Counted from the first letter of the stretch, positions 1 to 9,823 are shown. The stretch: DNA of 64,000 nt from Candidatus Methylobacter oryzae (GCA_945861405.1 CAMAUL010000001.1:1-64000); one strand, 5' to 3'. Made by a program: numbers and translations. Notes: generated from the letters alone by a model not told the origin.

Positions 1-55
1 TTATCGGATAACCAGAGCATTATCTTTCATCAAACTCATGCTGTCAATCAATCAT

Positions 56-625
56 TTATCCTGAATTCAATTTATTCATCACTGCTGACATATCACCTGC
101 GGCCATCTGAGCCAAATAACCACCGGCAAGATCAAAAGCTGATAACATCAAATCCCACTCATTTCTAGAGGGGCTTGATAACACAAAATCCGCAACTACT
201 TTTCCGGCTGGAGGCCTGCCAATACCAATTCTTAAACGATAAAACTCTTTTGACCCCAGATGCGCAATAATATCCCTCAAGCCATTATGCCCTGCGTGTC
301 CGCCGTCTTTTTTCAGCTTTACCACGCCAACATCAAAATCAAGCTCATCATGGACAACAAGAATTTCCTCCGGCGACAATTTATAGTATCGAGCAACTTT
401 ACCTACCGCCTGACCGCTTCGATTCATAAACGTAGTCGGCTTTAGCAGCAGCACCTTACCGCCTGCGAAGCCAACTTCCGCCATCAACCCATCAAACCTG
501 AGCTCGCTGACCCACGCACAATTTGACTCGGATACCAGTCTATCTAAAAACAAAAACCCGGCATTATGCCGGGTTTTTTCGTACTGCCGACCCGGATTAC
601 CCAAGCCAACTATCAATTTAATCAT
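56..625 (-). CDS. pth: Peptidyl-tRNA hydrolase
   Basis: Cytosolic esterase that recycles peptidyl-tRNAs dropped by stalled ribosomes. At 189 residues it has the usual length for the bacterial Pth family. The N-terminus carries the family signature GLGNPG followed by the catalytic histidine in HNAGF (His20); the downstream NRSG and HDELD segments are the other conserved active-site stretches. It is the last gene of a minus-strand run and follows rplY by a short gap, the common gammaproteobacterial order prs-rplY-pth. The 55 bases beyond it contain no recognisable gene start. Confidence 0.97.
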   Translation of the reverse strand: MIKLIVGLGNPGRQYEKTRHNAGFLFLDRLVSESNCAWVSELRFDGLMAEVGFAGGKVLLLKPTTFMNRSGQAVGKVARYYKLSPEEILVVHDELDFDVGVVKLKKDGGHAGHNGLRDIIAHLGSKEFYRLRIGIGRPPAGKVVADFVLSSPSRNEWDLMLSAFDLAGGYLAQMAAGDMSAVMNKLNSG

Positions 626-642
626 GCGTAATCTATAGACTT

Positions 643-1242
643 TTAGACAGCGTCGTCTTTGCTTGCCTTTGAAGCCATCATAGACGCAACAGGATGATCA
701 TGCTCAGGGCCTTGCGCCAGAGCGACAATTTCAACACCCGGCGGCAGGATAATATCTGAAAGATGAGCCGATTCGCCAATATCCAGCCCCTTTAGATCCA
801 CTTCGATGAAATCAGGCAGCGCAGCAGGCAAACAAGTAACCTCAACATCGATCATCGCATGAGCCACGATGCCGCCCTTCTTTCCGCCGACCGAAGTCTG
901 CTCATTGATAAAATGCAGCGGCACATGCACCTTCAGCGCCTCCGACATATTTACCCGTTGAAAATCCATGTGCAGAATTTGAAATTTAGCGGGGTGACGC
1001 TGAACGCCTTTCAGAATGGCTTTCTCTGTTTTTCCATCAACATTAACATCCAACACGTGCGAATAAACCGCCTCATGCGCAAGATGTTTGATCACTTCAT
1101 TGTGGCTTAGCACAAGCATTTGAGGCTCTCTATGCCCACCGTATATTACCGCAGGCACATTACCTGTACGACGCGCTCTTCTGGCTGCGCTTTTACCTGA
1201 TTGCCCACGACTTTCGGCAACAAACTCAAATACGTTAGACAT
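643..1242 (-). CDS. rplY: 50S ribosomal protein L25, long (CTC) form
   Basis: Binds 5S rRNA in the large ribosomal subunit. At 199 residues this is the long TL5/CTC type: an N-terminal L25 domain (about residues 1-95, with the GKSAARRARR and PAVIYGG motifs typical of the family) plus a C-terminal beta domain (about 96-180, including the ADLPDFIEV-like and HLSDI segments) that is absent from the short E. coli protein. It sits between prs and pth on the same strand, probably in one transcript. Confidence 0.95.
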   Translation of the reverse strand: MSNVFEFVAESRGQSGKSAARRARRTGNVPAVIYGGHREPQMLVLSHNEVIKHLAHEAVYSHVLDVNVDGKTEKAILKGVQRHPAKFQILHMDFQRVNMSEALKVHVPLHFINEQTSVGGKKGGIVAHAMIDVEVTCLPAALPDFIEVDLKGLDIGESAHLSDIILPPGVEIVALAQGPEHDHPVASMMASKASKDDAV

Positions 1243-1301
1243 TTTCCTCTCAACCCCGTGCTATCGAGCACAACAAATTAAATTTTATCAATCTACAATC
1301 G

Positions 1302-2255
1302 TCAATCTACGTAGAGCGAACTAACCGACTCACCGACAGCTATACGCCTAATGGTCTCAGCCAGCATTTCTGCGACGCTTAACTGCCTTATTCTACCAGA
1401 TCTGGCAGCCTCATGGCTCAGCGGAATAGTGTCGGTAACAACCAACTCATCAAGCTCCGAGCTATTTATATTTTCCAAAGCGGAGCCCGATAATACCGCA
1501 TGAGTACAATAGGCAACCACCTTGATCGCACCATGCTTTTTTAACGCCGCTGCGGCATGACACAACGTTCCTGCCGTATCGACCAAATCATCGATCAATA
1601 CGCAACTGCGTCCGTCAACATCGCCAATTATGTGCATAATCTCAGCAACATTAGCCTTGGGTCTGCGCTTATCTATAATCGCAAGATCGGCATCATCCAA
1701 GCGCTTTGCAAGCGCTCTAGCTCTGACAACACCGCCAACATCCGGCGAAACAACAATCAAATCCTTATATTTCTGCCGCCACACATCGCCAAGAAGAATC
1801 GGCGATGAGTAAACATTATCCACAGGTATATCAAAAAAACCCTGAATCTGATCAGCATGCAAATCAACCGTTAAAACCCGATCAGTACCTGCCTGCTCAA
1901 TCATTTTTGCAACCAGCTTTGCACTAATAGGTACACGTGCTGATCGCGACCTTCTGTCCTGCCGCGCATAGCCATAGTAGGGCATTACCGCAGTTATTCG
2001 TGATGCCGAAGCTCGATGAAGAGCATCTATCATCACCAGCAACTCCATTAAGTTCTCATTGGTTGGCGAGCAAGTCGGCTGAATAACGAAAACGTCCTTA
2101 CCACGAACATTTTCTTCAATTTCGACTGCAACTTCTCCGTCACTAAACCTGCCGACGGTCGCCATTCCAAGGCGCATATTGAGTTTCTTTACTATACCCT
2201 CTGACAAAGCCAAGTTAGCATTTCCAGAAAACACCATCACAGAGGTGTCATTCAT
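1302..2255 (-). CDS. prs: Ribose-phosphate pyrophosphokinase (PRPP synthetase)
   Basis: Makes phosphoribosyl pyrophosphate from ribose 5-phosphate and ATP for nucleotide, His and Trp synthesis. The ATP/ribose region [10 protein letters not shown] and the PRPP-binding loop [12 protein letters not shown] are intact. I start it at the ATG giving [12 protein letters not shown] (317 residues), which has a GGGAGTG ribosome-binding site about six bases upstream; a codon five residues further upstream would overlap that site. The tRNA-Gln gene lies immediately upstream on the same strand, so its processing may shape the 5' end of the prs message. Confidence 0.96.
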   Translation of the reverse strand: MNDTSVMVFSGNANLALSEGIVKKLNMRLGMATVGRFSDGEVAVEIEENVRGKDVFVIQPTCSPTNENLMELLVMIDALHRASASRITAVMPYYGYARQDRRSRSARVPISAKLVAKMIEQAGTDRVLTVDLHADQIQGFFDIPVDNVYSSPILLGDVWRQKYKDLIVVSPDVGGVVRARALAKRLDDADLAIIDKRRPKANVAEIMHIIGDVDGRSCVLIDDLVDTAGTLCHAAAALKKHGAIKVVAYCTHAVLSGSALENINSSELDELVVTDTIPLSHEAARSGRIRQLSVAEMLAETIRRIAVGESVSSLYVD

Positions 2256-2293
2256 CAAGCACTCCCACACGAATTTAACTTAACGGAGGTAAA

Positions 2294-2368
2294 TGGCTGG
2301 GCCGCAAGGATTCGAACCTTGGTATGCGGAGATCAAAACCCCGTGCCTTACCGCTTGGCGACGGCCCA
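2294..2368 (-). tRNA. tRNA-Gln (anticodon TTG)
   Basis: A 75-base cloverleaf with encoded CCA. The acceptor stem is TGGGCCG/CGGCCCA, the D-arm contains CGCCAAGCGGTAAGGC, the anticodon stem CGGGG pairs with CTCCG around the loop TTTTGAT (anticodon TTG), and the T-arm is CAAGGTTCGAATCCTTG. It is placed between ispE and prs, a conserved location in gammaproteobacteria. Confidence 0.97.
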
Positions 2369-2372
2369 ATAA

Positions 2373-3251
2373 TCAAGATATATTACCGTTCTTCAACTTT
2401 GAAAACAAAGGCGACTCATTTAAACCCTTTACCAGGTAAACCTGCCATTTCTTTTCAAGTGACTGATAGGTGTTGGCTGCCGCCTTTTCTGAATCGAACT
2501 GGGCAAATACACAGGCCCCTGTTCCGGTTAGCCTTGCCTCAGAAAACACCGACAAATCGTGCAAAGCTTCCTTCACAGACTGGTAACGTTCGCGAACCAC
2601 CCCAAGACAATCGTTTTGGTGCTGACCCGCTATAAAGTCGGCTATTTTGATTGATTTGCTATTCCGTGTCAAATCTTTAGCTGAAAATACTTCTCCCGTA
2701 TTCACATGGCAATCCGGTCTTATCACCACAAACCACGGCTCAGGAATGTCTATTTTCTCAAGCTTTTCACCAACGCCTTCCGCCCATGCTGAATGTCCAT
2801 AGATGAACACCGGCACATCCGCGCCCAAGGCCAGACCCAATTCCATCAACTTTTCCATTGATAACTGCAAGCCCCATAGCTCGTTCAGTACCACCAGCGT
2901 AGTGGCCGCATCGGAGCTGCCACCCCCCAGCCCTCCACCCATCGGCAGGTTTTTTTCGACCTCGATGCATACCCCCTGCTCACAACCCGTTTCCGCTTTC
3001 AGCAGCTTTGCCGCCCTGACCGTCAGATCATCCGCTTCAGGCACCCCGGGCATGGGCTTTTGCAGACTGACCCGCCCGTCAGCTACCGGATGAAAGGTTA
3101 TCCAGTCACATAAATCGATGAATTGAAACACCGTCTGCAACAAATGATAACCATCGTTTCTTTGTCCGGTAATCCGCAACATTAAATTCAATTTCGCCGA
3201 CGCCGGCCATCTTTGAGTCCATGCAGACGAATCAATTTGTTTTTGTGTCAT
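2373..3251 (-). CDS. ispE: 4-diphosphocytidyl-2-C-methyl-D-erythritol kinase
   Basis: ATP-dependent kinase of the MEP isoprenoid pathway. It is a GHMP-family protein of 292 residues: the N-terminal PASAKLNLMLRITGQRNDGYH block is the substrate/catalytic signature, and the glycine-rich PMGGGLGGGSSDAA motif is the ATP-binding loop. Its start overlaps the end of lolB by 20 bases, so the two are probably translationally coupled. It ends five bases before the tRNA-Gln gene. Confidence 0.96.
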   Translation of the reverse strand: MTQKQIDSSAWTQRWPASAKLNLMLRITGQRNDGYHLLQTVFQFIDLCDWITFHPVADGRVSLQKPMPGVPEADDLTVRAAKLLKAETGCEQGVCIEVEKNLPMGGGLGGGSSDAATTLVVLNELWGLQLSMEKLMELGLALGADVPVFIYGHSAWAEGVGEKLEKIDIPEPWFVVIRPDCHVNTGEVFSAKDLTRNSKSIKIADFIAGQHQNDCLGVVRERYQSVKEALHDLSVFSEARLTGTGACVFAQFDSEKAAANTYQSLEKKWQVYLVKGLNESPLFSKLKNGNIS

Positions 3252-3825
3252 TTAAAACCCAATGATCGATAATTAACTTTAACTTAACCTGACTGTTCAT
3301 AACCGTCATTTTGTGCGGCATAGCGCCATCATCAACCGGCTGCATTTGCTTATATTCGTTCAGCCACCCGGCCTGATTAAAGCCGACATCAGTGTCTTTG
3401 TATGACCTGGATGGCTCCGGCAAGCCCACCACCCAATACCGTAGCGACCGCACCGGAACAAACATGCCCAATTGTTGATTAATAAACTCTTCCGGCTGCG
3501 TTGATGTCTGCACATCGTCCCCGCCCCGATCTATGGTGACGACATTGCCTGCCAACGAAATAACGACAGCCCCTTGACCCAAGGGGCCGGATAACTTTAT
3601 TTTTTCGACTTCGGGACTGTGCTCCCAGCTTATATTGGCCGACCAGGAATCACTTTTCCCGGTCAATGCCAAGCGACCTTCAAACGACCAGTGCTCCAGC
3701 TCATAAAAACGAAGCATTGCAGCCCTTGAATAACGCCCTTCCGGCTCAACAGGAACCACAGAACACCCTGACAACAAAAATATCAGGCAAAGCCCGACTA
3801 ACAAACCTACTTTGATACGCAACAC
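3232..3825 (-). CDS. lolB: Outer-membrane lipoprotein receptor LolB
   Basis: Accepts lipoproteins from LolA and inserts them into the inner leaflet of the outer membrane. It has 197 residues with a lipoprotein signal ending in the lipobox LLSGC (Cys21 would be lipidated), then the LolB core beginning with WSFEGRLALTG and WSANISWEH. Translation starts at GTG one base after the stop of the TPR lipoprotein gene, and the 3' end overlaps ispE, so the three form one tight operon. Confidence 0.93.
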   Translation of the reverse strand: MLRIKVGLLVGLCLIFLLSGCSVVPVEPEGRYSRAAMLRFYELEHWSFEGRLALTGKSDSWSANISWEHSPEVEKIKLSGPLGQGAVVISLAGNVVTIDRGGDDVQTSTQPEEFINQQLGMFVPVRSLRYWVVGLPEPSRSYKDTDVGFNQAGWLNEYKQMQPVDDGAMPHKMTVMNSQVKLKLIIDHWVLNDTKTN

Positions 3826-3826
3826 C

Positions 3827-5572
3827 CTATTCTTCGCCGCTCAATATTCTCTTTTGAAAATCCAACAAATATTCATCTTCCGGCGCTTTTTTTATAGCGG
3901 CGTTAAATATTTTCCTGGCTTCCTCTTTACGACCCAAGGCCCACAGCACCTCTGCAAGATGAGCCGCTATTTCGCTTTCCTGTTGTTTTGCATGCGCCCG
4001 CTCCAGATAACCCAAGGCTTGCATAAGCTTGCCTTGCTTAAACTGCAACCAGCCAAAACTATCCATAATCACCGCCTCATTCGGCTGCAATTTAAGCGCC
4101 TGTTGCAGATATTTTTCTGCATCGGCATAACGGCCTACATTACCCAGCAAACTGTAACCCAATGCATTTAAGGCCTCGGCGTCATTGGGATTTTTAGCCA
4201 ATATTTTTTTTAAATCAGCTTCCAGCACATCCAGCCTATTAATCCGCTCCGCCATCAACGCACGCGTGTATAACAAGTCCCTTTGATCCGGCTGACCGGC
4301 CAACGCATCAGTCAATAATGTGTAGCCCTTTTCATAATGCTGTTGCTGACCGTACAACCCAGCCTGCATCAAAATAATGCGCAACTTTTGTTTTGGAAAC
4401 TGACTCGACAATAGATTCAACCGCGTATCAGCCTGATCAAATTTTTTGTCTTTTACCAACAATGAAACCGCTGAAATCGCCGACTCAAAAACCAACGGCC
4501 CTTCAGACACCTTATCAAACCATGCCAGCGCCTTTTGCGTATGACCACGTTTTTCTTCTATTTTCCCCAGATAAAAACTAGCCTGATTTTGCCATTCCGG
4601 CTGATCCAGCAACTGCTTAAAAATGTCTTCAGCCTTCCCGTCACGATCCAATTGCAGATGCACTAAGGCCAGCGCAATCTGACTCTCGGCATCCTTCGGA
4701 TTGGCCGAAACAATACCCTGATAAACCTCGCCCGCAGCCTCATATTCCGTTGCTTTTATTAGCACCTGCGCCAGCAGCTTTTTGAGCTTGTCATTTTCAG
4801 GATATTTAACAGATGCATTTCTTAGCAGGTTTTTTGCCCTAGTCAAATCCCCCGAAAATACCGCTATTTGGGCCTGAAATATTAATGCCTTATCCCAGTC
4901 AGGCTGGATATTCAAAGCCTGCTGCACTTTCTTTTCAGCCAACGCATTATCTTTCATTTCCATAGCCAACAACGACTGCACAAAATAAACCACAGCCTGA
5001 TCAGGATTTTTCACCGCCAAGGCATCCAGCACCTCATAAAAAAAATCCGACTTGTCGTCGTTTTGCAGAACATTGGCCAATTCAAGCGCAGTCTTTTCAA
5101 ATCCGGCAGGATCAGCCTTCAATACTGCATTTAAATGATCGACAGCTGCCTGCTTTTTGCCGGTTCTTAATGCTGACAATGCGGCAATTTTTCTTGCCGT
5201 CGGATTAACAGGATCCTGCCGCAACCATAAGGAAACCGCCTCATCCGTTTTCTTGCTATCCTTCATATACATGGCAATTTTTGCCGCCCTTTCTGCAAAC
5301 CGGGGGGCTTTCGCCCGCTTGGAGGCCTCCATGTAGCCCTCCAAAGCAATACCATATTGCCCTCGTTGCCCGGCAAGCTCTGCCGCCATCAACATATACA
5401 TCACATCAGGATCTATCGCTGCCTTTACTTCGCTAGTCTGCGTTTTTTCCTTGGGTTCGGCTATTTTGACAGGCTCAAGCACCCCTTCCTCTGCGCTTGG
5501 AATTTCCGGCGAACTGGCGCAACCATTAAGAAAAACGAGGATTATCACTGAAAACAATCTAAAAATTAACAC
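3827..5572 (-). CDS. TPR-repeat lipoprotein
   Basis: A 581-residue protein with a lipoprotein signal (hydrophobic stretch ending LVFLNGCASS, lipidated Cys18) followed by tandem tetratricopeptide repeats over nearly the whole length; clear units contain NPNDAEALNALGYSLL and QPNEAVIMDSFGWLQFKQGKL. Proteins of this type are commonly encoded next to lolB and opposite hemA in gammaproteobacteria. TPR arrays mediate protein-protein contacts, and a role in envelope assembly is only an inference from the lolB linkage. It is first in the lolB-ispE operon. Confidence 0.85.
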   Translation of the reverse strand: MLIFRLFSVIILVFLNGCASSPEIPSAEEGVLEPVKIAEPKEKTQTSEVKAAIDPDVMYMLMAAELAGQRGQYGIALEGYMEASKRAKAPRFAERAAKIAMYMKDSKKTDEAVSLWLRQDPVNPTARKIAALSALRTGKKQAAVDHLNAVLKADPAGFEKTALELANVLQNDDKSDFFYEVLDALAVKNPDQAVVYFVQSLLAMEMKDNALAEKKVQQALNIQPDWDKALIFQAQIAVFSGDLTRAKNLLRNASVKYPENDKLKKLLAQVLIKATEYEAAGEVYQGIVSANPKDAESQIALALVHLQLDRDGKAEDIFKQLLDQPEWQNQASFYLGKIEEKRGHTQKALAWFDKVSEGPLVFESAISAVSLLVKDKKFDQADTRLNLLSSQFPKQKLRIILMQAGLYGQQQHYEKGYTLLTDALAGQPDQRDLLYTRALMAERINRLDVLEADLKKILAKNPNDAEALNALGYSLLGNVGRYADAEKYLQQALKLQPNEAVIMDSFGWLQFKQGKLMQALGYLERAHAKQQESEIAAHLAEVLWALGRKEEARKIFNAAIKKAPEDEYLLDFQKRILSGEE

Positions 5573-5706
5573 ACAATCGTCCTATTTATTGCCCACACAG
5601 TATTGCTATAGATTATCAGAAAAAACCAGTTGAGTCAGACAGCTGATTTATTCCATTTGGATAAAGCCATTATATTTCTTAGAATACACTCATAATACAG
5701 GCATTG

Positions 5707-5802
5707 AGGTTCAAGGTAAAAGGCGCAAGGTTCAAGGTTCGTGATTTTAAAAAACCTGCCCTTCACTTTTGCCTTGAGCCTTTCCCCTTTTACCTTGAAC
5801 CT
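5707..5802. repeat. Palindromic intergenic repeat upstream of hemA
   Basis: A 17-base arm AGGTTCAAGGTAAAAGG (5707-5723) is perfectly inverted at 5786-5802, with further imperfect copies of AAGGTTCAAGGTT and CTTTTGCCTTGAGCC between them. The result is a long hairpin whose distal arm ends eight bases before the hemA start codon, so it may lie in the hemA leader. Confidence 0.75.
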
Positions 5803-5809
5803 TACGCAC

Positions 5810-7069
5810 ATGACACTTCTTGCAGTTGGAATTAATTACAACACCGCGCCGGTTTCGATCCGTGAGCGCCTGTCGTTCCCTGCCGAGATTCTGGAATCCT
5901 CGTTGCAGGAGCTGTGGCGCATCAAGGAAATCAGTGAAGCCGCCATACTGTCAACCTGTAACCGTACCGAATTTTACTGCACCTCCAGCACCGCAAATAA
6001 ACAAATCCTGATCGACTGGGTCGCCCAAAGCAAGCAAATCAGCGCCGCCGATTTTACGCCTTATCTGTACTGCCATACCGACAGCGAACTGATCCGCCAC
6101 ATGTTTCGGGTGGCTTGCGGCCTGGATTCGATGATTCTGGGTGAACCGCAAATCCTGGGGCAAATGAAAACGGCTTACCAGGCCGCCTATGAAGCGGGGA
6201 CTTTGGGCAAGCGTCTGGGCAGACTATTTCAGCATACTTTTACCGCCGCAAAAAAAGTCCGCACCGACACCGCCATCGGTTCCAGCCCGGTATCGGTGGC
6301 CTTTGCCGCCGTGCAATTGGCGCAACAAATTTTCGACAAACTCAGTGAGCAAACCGCTTTGTTAATCGGTGCAGGTGAAACCATAGAACTGGCAGCGCGG
6401 CATTTGTCGCAACAAGGCATAGGCCGCATCATTATCGCCAACCGCACCTATGACAAGGCCCACGCACTGGCCATGCAGTTTAACGGCTACGCAATCGCCT
6501 TATCCGAATTGCCTGCGCACTTGGCCGAAGCCGACATCGTTATCTCATCAACCGCCAGCCAACTGCCGATACTGGGCAAGGGCCGCGTTGAAAGCGCGCT
6601 GAAAAAACGCAAACACAAGCCGATATTCATGGTCGATCTTGCGGTGCCCCGGGATATTGAGGCGGAAGTTGAGCAACTCCGGGACGTGTATCTTTACACC
6701 ATCGACGACCTGCAAAACACCATCGATCAAAACATGAACTCCCGACGCCTAGCCGCAGAACAGGCCGAAGAAATTATCGACACCCAGGTCGACTATTTTT
6801 TAGCTTGGCTGCGCGCCCAAGGCGCACAATCGACTATTCAGGATTATCGCCATCAGGCCGAACAATCCCGCGACGAAGCCTTGCAAAAAGCCTTAAGCTT
6901 ACTCAAAAGCGGCGTTCCCGCAGAACAAGCCCTTAACCGGCTGGCCCACAGCCTGACCAACAAACTTATTCATACGCCCAGCACCCAAATCAAAGCCGCC
7001 GCCGAAAACGAACGCCACGATTTGATTGCCGCCGCCCGCGAAATCTTCAAACTAACCGATTCGCAATGA
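5810..7069 (+). CDS. hemA: Glutamyl-tRNA reductase
   Basis: First committed enzyme of tetrapyrrole synthesis; NADPH-dependent reduction of Glu-tRNA(Glu) to glutamate-1-semialdehyde. I start at the ATG of MTLLAVGINYNTAPVS, the conserved N-terminus, rather than 23 codons upstream, where the reading frame only translates the palindromic repeat. The catalytic cysteine lies in STCNRTEFY (Cys50), the Rossmann segment is LIGAGETIELAARHL, and the C-terminal dimerisation helix is present. The length of 419 residues is typical. It heads the hemA-prfA-prmC order seen in many gammaproteobacteria. Confidence 0.96.
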   Translation: MTLLAVGINYNTAPVSIRERLSFPAEILESSLQELWRIKEISEAAILSTCNRTEFYCTSSTANKQILIDWVAQSKQISAADFTPYLYCHTDSELIRHMFRVACGLDSMILGEPQILGQMKTAYQAAYEAGTLGKRLGRLFQHTFTAAKKVRTDTAIGSSPVSVAFAAVQLAQQIFDKLSEQTALLIGAGETIELAARHLSQQGIGRIIIANRTYDKAHALAMQFNGYAIALSELPAHLAEADIVISSTASQLPILGKGRVESALKKRKHKPIFMVDLAVPRDIEAEVEQLRDVYLYTIDDLQNTIDQNMNSRRLAAEQAEEIIDTQVDYFLAWLRAQGAQSTIQDYRHQAEQSRDEALQKALSLLKSGVPAEQALNRLAHSLTNKLIHTPSTQIKAAAENERHDLIAAAREIFKLTDSQ

Positions 7070-7088
7070 AGCCTAATTCTAATGATGG

Positions 7089-7201
7089 AACACGGATGAC
7101 ACGGATATGACGGATAAGCACGGATTTAAAAACGCAAAACAAATTTGGTTTCAGCTTTTTAAATATCCGCGTAAATCCGTCATATCCGTGTCATCCGTGT
7201 T
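7089..7201. repeat. CACGGAT-family palindromic repeat (copy between hemA and prfA)
   Basis: Perfect 27-base inverted arms (7089-7115 and 7175-7201) built from iterations of ACGGAT, for example AACACGGATGACACGGATAT, around an AT-rich centre. Shorter-armed relatives occur at 44941-45053 and related CACAGAT-type palindromes at 11735-11865 and 49331-49712. Confidence 0.9.
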
Positions 7202-7229
7202 CTATTTCTCTAACTGCTAAACAGTAACA

Positions 7230-8315
7230 ATGAAACCATCCATACAACACAAGCTCGAAAACCTGTGCGAACGCTATGACGAAATCGCCGCCTTACTGTC
7301 GGAACCCGAAGTACAAGGCAATCAAAACAAATTCCGCTCGCTGAGCCAGGAATACGCCCAGATCAACCCGCTGGTCGATTGCTACAAACGTCATCAACAG
7401 ACTCTGGAAGCGCTTGCCTCAGCCAAGGAAATGGCCAATGACAGCGACCCCGAATTAAGGGAGATGGCCAAGGAAGAAGTCAGCGACGCCGAAAACCAGC
7501 TGGATGCCATTGAGCACGAATTGCAAGTGTTGTTGCTGCCCAAAGACCCCAACGATAACCGCAACATATTCATCGAAATCCGCGCAGGAACCGGCGGCGA
7601 TGAAGCGGCGATTTTCTCCGGCGATCTTGCCCGCATGTATCAGCGCTATGCCGAGCGCAAGGGCTGGCAAACGGAAATCATCAACGAAAGTCACGGCGAT
7701 CATGGCGGCTACAAGGAAGTCATCCTGCGCGTTGCAGGCAAGGATGTTTACTCCCAGCTAAAATTCGAATCCGGCGCGCACCGGGTGCAACGCGTACCCG
7801 AAACCGAATCGCAAGGCCGCATCCACACCTCGGCCTGCACCGTCGCGATCATGCCGGAAGTCGACGAAGTCGATGCCATCGACATCAATCCCGCCGACCT
7901 TAAAGTCGACACCTTCCGCGCATCAGGAGCCGGCGGGCAGCATATCAATAAAACCGAATCCGCAATACGCATTACCCACATGCCGACCGGCGTGGTCGTG
8001 GAATGCCAGGACGAGCGTTCGCAACATAAAAACCGCGCCCGAGCCATGTCCTTATTGGCCTCGCGCCTGTTGTCCGCCGAACAGGAAAAACACCACGCAG
8101 AACAATCGGCCACCCGAAAACTGCAAGTCGGCAGCGGCGACCGTTCCGAGCGTATCCGCACCTATAATTATCCGCAGGGGCGCTTGACCGATCACCGCAT
8201 CAACCTGACCTTGTATAAACTGGACGACATTATGCAGGGCGGGCTGGAGCAAGTCATCCAGCCGCTGATCAGCGAACATCAGGCCGAACTACTGACCCAG
8301 CTGGGAGAAGACTAA
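7230..8315 (+). CDS. prfA: Peptide chain release factor 1
   Basis: Class I release factor decoding UAA/UAG. It has the standard 361 residues. The GGQ tripeptide that triggers peptidyl-tRNA hydrolysis is at residues 235-237 (in [14 protein letters not shown]), and the codon-reading PxT motif appears as PET in [16 protein letters not shown]. The next gene, prmC, encodes the methyltransferase that modifies this GGQ glutamine, and it starts five bases after the prfA stop. Confidence 0.97.
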   Translation: MKPSIQHKLENLCERYDEIAALLSEPEVQGNQNKFRSLSQEYAQINPLVDCYKRHQQTLEALASAKEMANDSDPELREMAKEEVSDAENQLDAIEHELQVLLLPKDPNDNRNIFIEIRAGTGGDEAAIFSGDLARMYQRYAERKGWQTEIINESHGDHGGYKEVILRVAGKDVYSQLKFESGAHRVQRVPETESQGRIHTSACTVAIMPEVDEVDAIDINPADLKVDTFRASGAGGQHINKTESAIRITHMPTGVVVECQDERSQHKNRARAMSLLASRLLSAEQEKHHAEQSATRKLQVGSGDRSERIRTYNYPQGRLTDHRINLTLYKLDDIMQGGLEQVIQPLISEHQAELLTQLGED

Positions 8316-8320
8316 GCTAA

Positions 8321-9172
8321 ATGCACAGCATAAAATTTGTGCTGTCTGAGGCTACCATCTCGCTGGCGTCAACCTCCGACTCCGCCATGCTGGATGCCGA
8401 AGTTTTACTCTGCCAAGTTCTTAACCAGCCACGCTCGCATCTTCGCGCCTGGCCTGACAAACAACTACAGCCCGAACAGCTTACGGCTTTTTTAGCGTTG
8501 CTTGAACAGCGCCAAAAAGGCTTACCCATCGCCTATATCACCGGCAACAGGGAATTCTGGTCGCGGGATTTTCAGGTCACCCCTGATGTCTTGATCCCCA
8601 GACCCGACACCGAACTGCTGATTGAACTCAGTCTGGATCTGATCCCTATCGACGAGCCGATCAAGGTCATCGATCTAGGTACCGGCTCAGGCATTATCGC
8701 CATTACACTGGCTGCTGAGTTTCCGCTAGCGCAGCTCACTGCCACCGATTTTAGCGCCGCCGCCTTACGCATCGCCCGAATCAATGCCGACAAACACCAT
8801 ATCAACAACATTGAGTTTTACCAAAGCAACTGGTTTGCTAACGTTCCCGATACAAAATTCAAGCTGGTTATCAGCAACCCCCCCTATATCGCGGAAGATG
8901 ACAGTCATTTGCAACAAGGCGATGTCCGGTTTGAACCGCAAACCGCCTTATCCGCTCCAGAACAAGGGCTAGCCGACATTAAAATTATCGCCGAAGCTGC
9001 ACGCAACTACCTGGAATCTGGCGGGCACTTGTTGATCGAGCATGGCTACGACCAGCAACAACAAGTTCAAGCCCTGTTTAAAGATTTGCATTATGATAAG
9101 GTACAAACCTATAAAGACTTATCCGGGCAGCCCCGGGTAACTTATGGACTATGGAACCCTTACATATTATGA
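8321..9172 (+). CDS. prmC: Release factor glutamine methyltransferase
   Basis: SAM-dependent N5-methylation of the GGQ glutamine of RF1/RF2. At 283 residues it has an N-terminal helical RF-binding domain and a Rossmann methyltransferase with the SAM motif VIDLGTGSGIIAI and the catalytic NPPY in VISNPPYIAEDD. The gene order prfA-prmC supports the assignment. Confidence 0.96.
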   Translation: MHSIKFVLSEATISLASTSDSAMLDAEVLLCQVLNQPRSHLRAWPDKQLQPEQLTAFLALLEQRQKGLPIAYITGNREFWSRDFQVTPDVLIPRPDTELLIELSLDLIPIDEPIKVIDLGTGSGIIAITLAAEFPLAQLTATDFSAAALRIARINADKHHINNIEFYQSNWFANVPDTKFKLVISNPPYIAEDDSHLQQGDVRFEPQTALSAPEQGLADIKIIAEAARNYLESGGHLLIEHGYDQQQQVQALFKDLHYDKVQTYKDLSGQPRVTYGLWNPYIL

Positions 9173-9579
9173 CCCCAAAACATATCCAAATCCCCCGGAA
9201 AATAACCAACCAGCTACTGCATCTTGCGCAAATATCGCCGGAAATTGAAGTCTGCGGACTGATCGGCAGCAAAAACGGCCTACCGAGCAGCTGCTATCCG
9301 GTCAAAAATACCGCTGAACACCCCCAGCAGCGTTTCCAGCTGGATGCCGCCCAACAAATTTCAGCGATGGCTAAAATGCGCGATCATGGCGAGCAGCTAT
9401 TTGCGATCTATCATTCTCATCCGACCGCACCGGCAATGCCATCAGTCACCGACTTAGAGCTGGCGTCCTACCCCGAAGCGCTTTACCTGATTATTTCGCT
9501 CAACACCAAGGGTGTTTTAGAAATGCGCGGCTTTAAAATAGCCGATAAATCGGCTCAGGAAATAACACTGTCCTTGTAG
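9169..9579 (+). CDS. JAMM/MPN (Mov34) family metalloprotease
   Basis: Putative zinc isopeptidase/deaminase-fold protein of the JAB1/MPN+ family. The metal-binding signature is complete: an upstream Glu in EIEVCGLIG, then HSHPTAPAMPSVTD, which fits H-x-H-x(7)-S-x(2)-D. I prefer the ATG that overlaps the prmC stop as ATGA (136 residues); an ATG 18 bases upstream is possible. Bacterial members often process sulfur-carrier or ubiquitin-like proteins, but no such partner is visible nearby, so the substrate is unknown. Confidence 0.8.
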   Translation: MTPKHIQIPRKITNQLLHLAQISPEIEVCGLIGSKNGLPSSCYPVKNTAEHPQQRFQLDAAQQISAMAKMRDHGEQLFAIYHSHPTAPAMPSVTDLELASYPEALYLIISLNTKGVLEMRGFKIADKSAQEITLSL

Positions 9580-9601
9580 GGACGACTGAAGTCGCCCCTA
9601 C
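9576..9601 (+). terminator. Hairpin over the JAMM stop codon, possible terminator
   Basis: GTAGGGACGACT pairs with AGTCGCCCCTAC (one mismatch) across GA-rich loop bases and is followed by TTTT. The TAG stop codon of the upstream gene is inside the left arm. It belongs to the GTAGGGG-type intergenic repeats, so it may be a repeat used as a terminator. Confidence 0.5.
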
Positions 9602-9788
9602 TTTTCTCTGCATCCACAAATCACAAACATTCGTGTGCCATTCTAAATGGCGCTCCAGCGTATATCCTTCGAAAGAATTACTCCATAAAGTTGAGCCGAA
9701 CCGCTATAAGAAGATGGCTGCCATTTTTGGATATAGCAAGACTTGCAACTATAAGAAAATATAAACATTACCCGGGTTTTTAGGTTTA

Positions 9789-9817
9789 TTGACAAGAGTA
9801 CGATGAGCTGATACCTT
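9789..9817 (+). promoter_or_regulatory. Sigma-70-type promoter of hrcA
   Basis: TTGACA, a 17-base spacer and TACCTT give a consensus -35 and a fair -10. The predicted start of transcription falls at the beginning of the CIRCE element, the arrangement expected for HrcA autorepression. Confidence 0.6.
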
Positions 9818-9823
9818 GCCCTG

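Noticed and set aside
1-55. Start of ychF after pth
   Set aside because: The minus strand there only gives a 12-codon frame ending at the window edge, without a ribosome-binding site or YchF-like sequence.
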